Assembly (NCBI RefSeq): GCF_036014115.1
Contig: NZ_CP107913.1
Location: forward strand, 6,379,501 to 6,443,500
From: Streptomyces sp. NBC_00448
GTDB lineage: Bacteria; Actinomycetota; Actinomycetes; Streptomycetales; Streptomycetaceae
DNA length: 64,000 bases
Reading direction: 5' to 3'
In this document: piece after piece, positions 63,452 to 64,000 of the stretch
Layout of the letters: every line of letters starts with the position of its first letter
Numbering within the stretch: position 1 is the first letter of the stretch
Program-made: the position numbers and the translations under genes
Notes under the pieces: generated by a model
Database searches by the model: none
Told to the model about the DNA's origin: nothing
Seen by the model: only the letters and a program-made list of their open reading frames with translations

Positions 63452-64000
63452 CGGGTGCCTCCGCGCGCTCGTCCGTGCCGCGGCCGTCCGCGTCGTCGTC
63501 CCCGTCCGTGCCGCTGTCCGTGCCGCCCTCCGCGCCGTACAGCGCGGTCTCCCGCCAGTCGTCCGGCAGCAGGTGGTCCAGCACGTCGTCCACGGTCACC
63601 GCGCCGACCAGCGAACCGCTCTCGTCCACCACCGGCGCGGAGATCATGTTGTACGTGGCCAGGAAGCTCGTCACCGACGGCAGCGCGGTCTCCGGGCCCA
63701 GCGGCTGCAGGTCGGTGTCCACGATCGCGCCGAGCAGGGTGAAGGGCGGGTCGCGCAGCAGGCGCTGGAAGTGCACCAGGCCGAGGTACTTCCCGGTCGG
63801 GGTGTCGTCCGGGGGCCGGCACACGTATACCTGGGCGGCCAGCGCGGGGGACAGGTCGGGGTTGCGGATGCGGGCCAGCGCGTCGGCCACGGTCGCGTCC
63901 GGGCGCAGCACGATCGGCTCGGTGGTCATCAGCCCGCCCGCGGTGCGCTCCTCGTACGACAGCAGCCGCCGTACGCCCGCGGCCTCCTGGGGCTGCATCA
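63441..64000 (-). CDS. MgtE_N/CBS-domain protein, N-terminus outside the window
   Basis: The last ~186 codons only. It starts inside the MgtE N-terminal domain (QPQEAAGVRRLLSYEERTAGGLMTTEPIVL is the typical junction), then two CBS motifs (VADALARIRNPDL and SAPVVDESGSLVGAVTVDDVLDHLLPDDW), then an acidic Asp/Gly-rich tail. No MgtE membrane domain follows, so this is the soluble form common in actinobacteria (mycobacterial Rv1232c type). Mg2+ or nucleotide sensing is plausible. Confidence 0.88.
   Translation of the reverse strand, partial: MQPQEAAGVRRLLSYEERTAGGLMTTEPIVLRPDATVADALARIRNPDLSPALAAQVYVCRPPDDTPTGKYLGLVHFQRLLRDPPFTLLGAIVDTDLQPLGPETALPSVTSFLATYNMISAPVVDESGSLVGAVTVDDVLDHLLPDDWRETALYGAEGGTDSGTDGDDDADGRGTDERAEAPDGR

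Overview
The window is about 72% GC, with strong GGAGG-type ribosome binding sites, many GTG/TTG starts and four-base ATGA/GTGA gene overlaps. Gene content (mycothiol deacetylase MshB, BldK-type peptide transporter, actinobacterial Sdh1-type succinate dehydrogenase, SigE/zinc anti-sigma/TatB cluster) points to a chromosome-core segment of Streptomyces or a close relative in the Streptomycetaceae. No phage, insertion sequence, CRISPR array, tRNA or rRNA gene was seen. From memory, the gene order resembles Mycobacterium tuberculosis typA-lpqW, mshB, fdxC, dapE, folP2, tag, sigE, rseA, tatB, mrp, with peptide-transporter operons in the middle.

Layout. 1-6510: a truncated TPM-domain membrane protein, a hairpin-rich non-coding gap of about 590 bp, then an overlapping pair made of a P-loop-like protein and a membrane-anchored periplasmic-binding-fold protein of unknown role. 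6564-10603: sdhB-sdhA-sdhC (minus) and a small unknown gene. 11005-14915: an orphan LpqW-like lipoprotein and typA. 15307-27038: two tandem, clearly duplicated five-gene oligopeptide ABC operons on the plus strand. They converge on a third one, bldKABCDE (33524-27174, minus), at a nested 26-bp-stem terminator. 34065-38163: S9 peptidase, a tiny hydrophobic protein, mshB and a coupled membrane protein. 38316-41907: a low-complexity protein with an extracytoplasmic peptidoglycan-binding-like region, and an unknown gene. 41921-46127: ABC-2 exporter plus DesK-type kinase (minus) divergent from a SnoaL-like protein and the likely cognate LuxR-type regulator. 46242-53416: SirB1-like protein, GNAT, ferredoxin, dapC, a putative lytic transglycosylase, dapE and an esterase. 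53433-58298: LOG-family protein, FolP2-like protein, DivIVA-domain protein, DNA-3-methyladenine glycosylase, enoyl-CoA hydratase, DUF3117 and O-methyltransferase. 58461-64000: sigE, anti-sigma factor, tatB, an unknown gene, mrp, DUF1003 protein and a truncated MgtE_N/CBS protein.

Themes. Peptide uptake dominates: 15 transporter genes plus one orphan binding lipoprotein. All three operons carry a perfect hairpin exactly between the binding-protein gene and the next permease gene, a common way of making binding protein in excess. Eight genes show a TANNNT box 6-7 nt before the start codon, the signature of leaderless transcription. The less familiar material is the P-loop/PBP pair at 2840-6510, the CHSCRH motif in SdhC, the FolP2-like protein lacking the pABA loop, the absence of htrA between the anti-sigma factor and tatB, and the dispersed intergenic repeat family in the right half.
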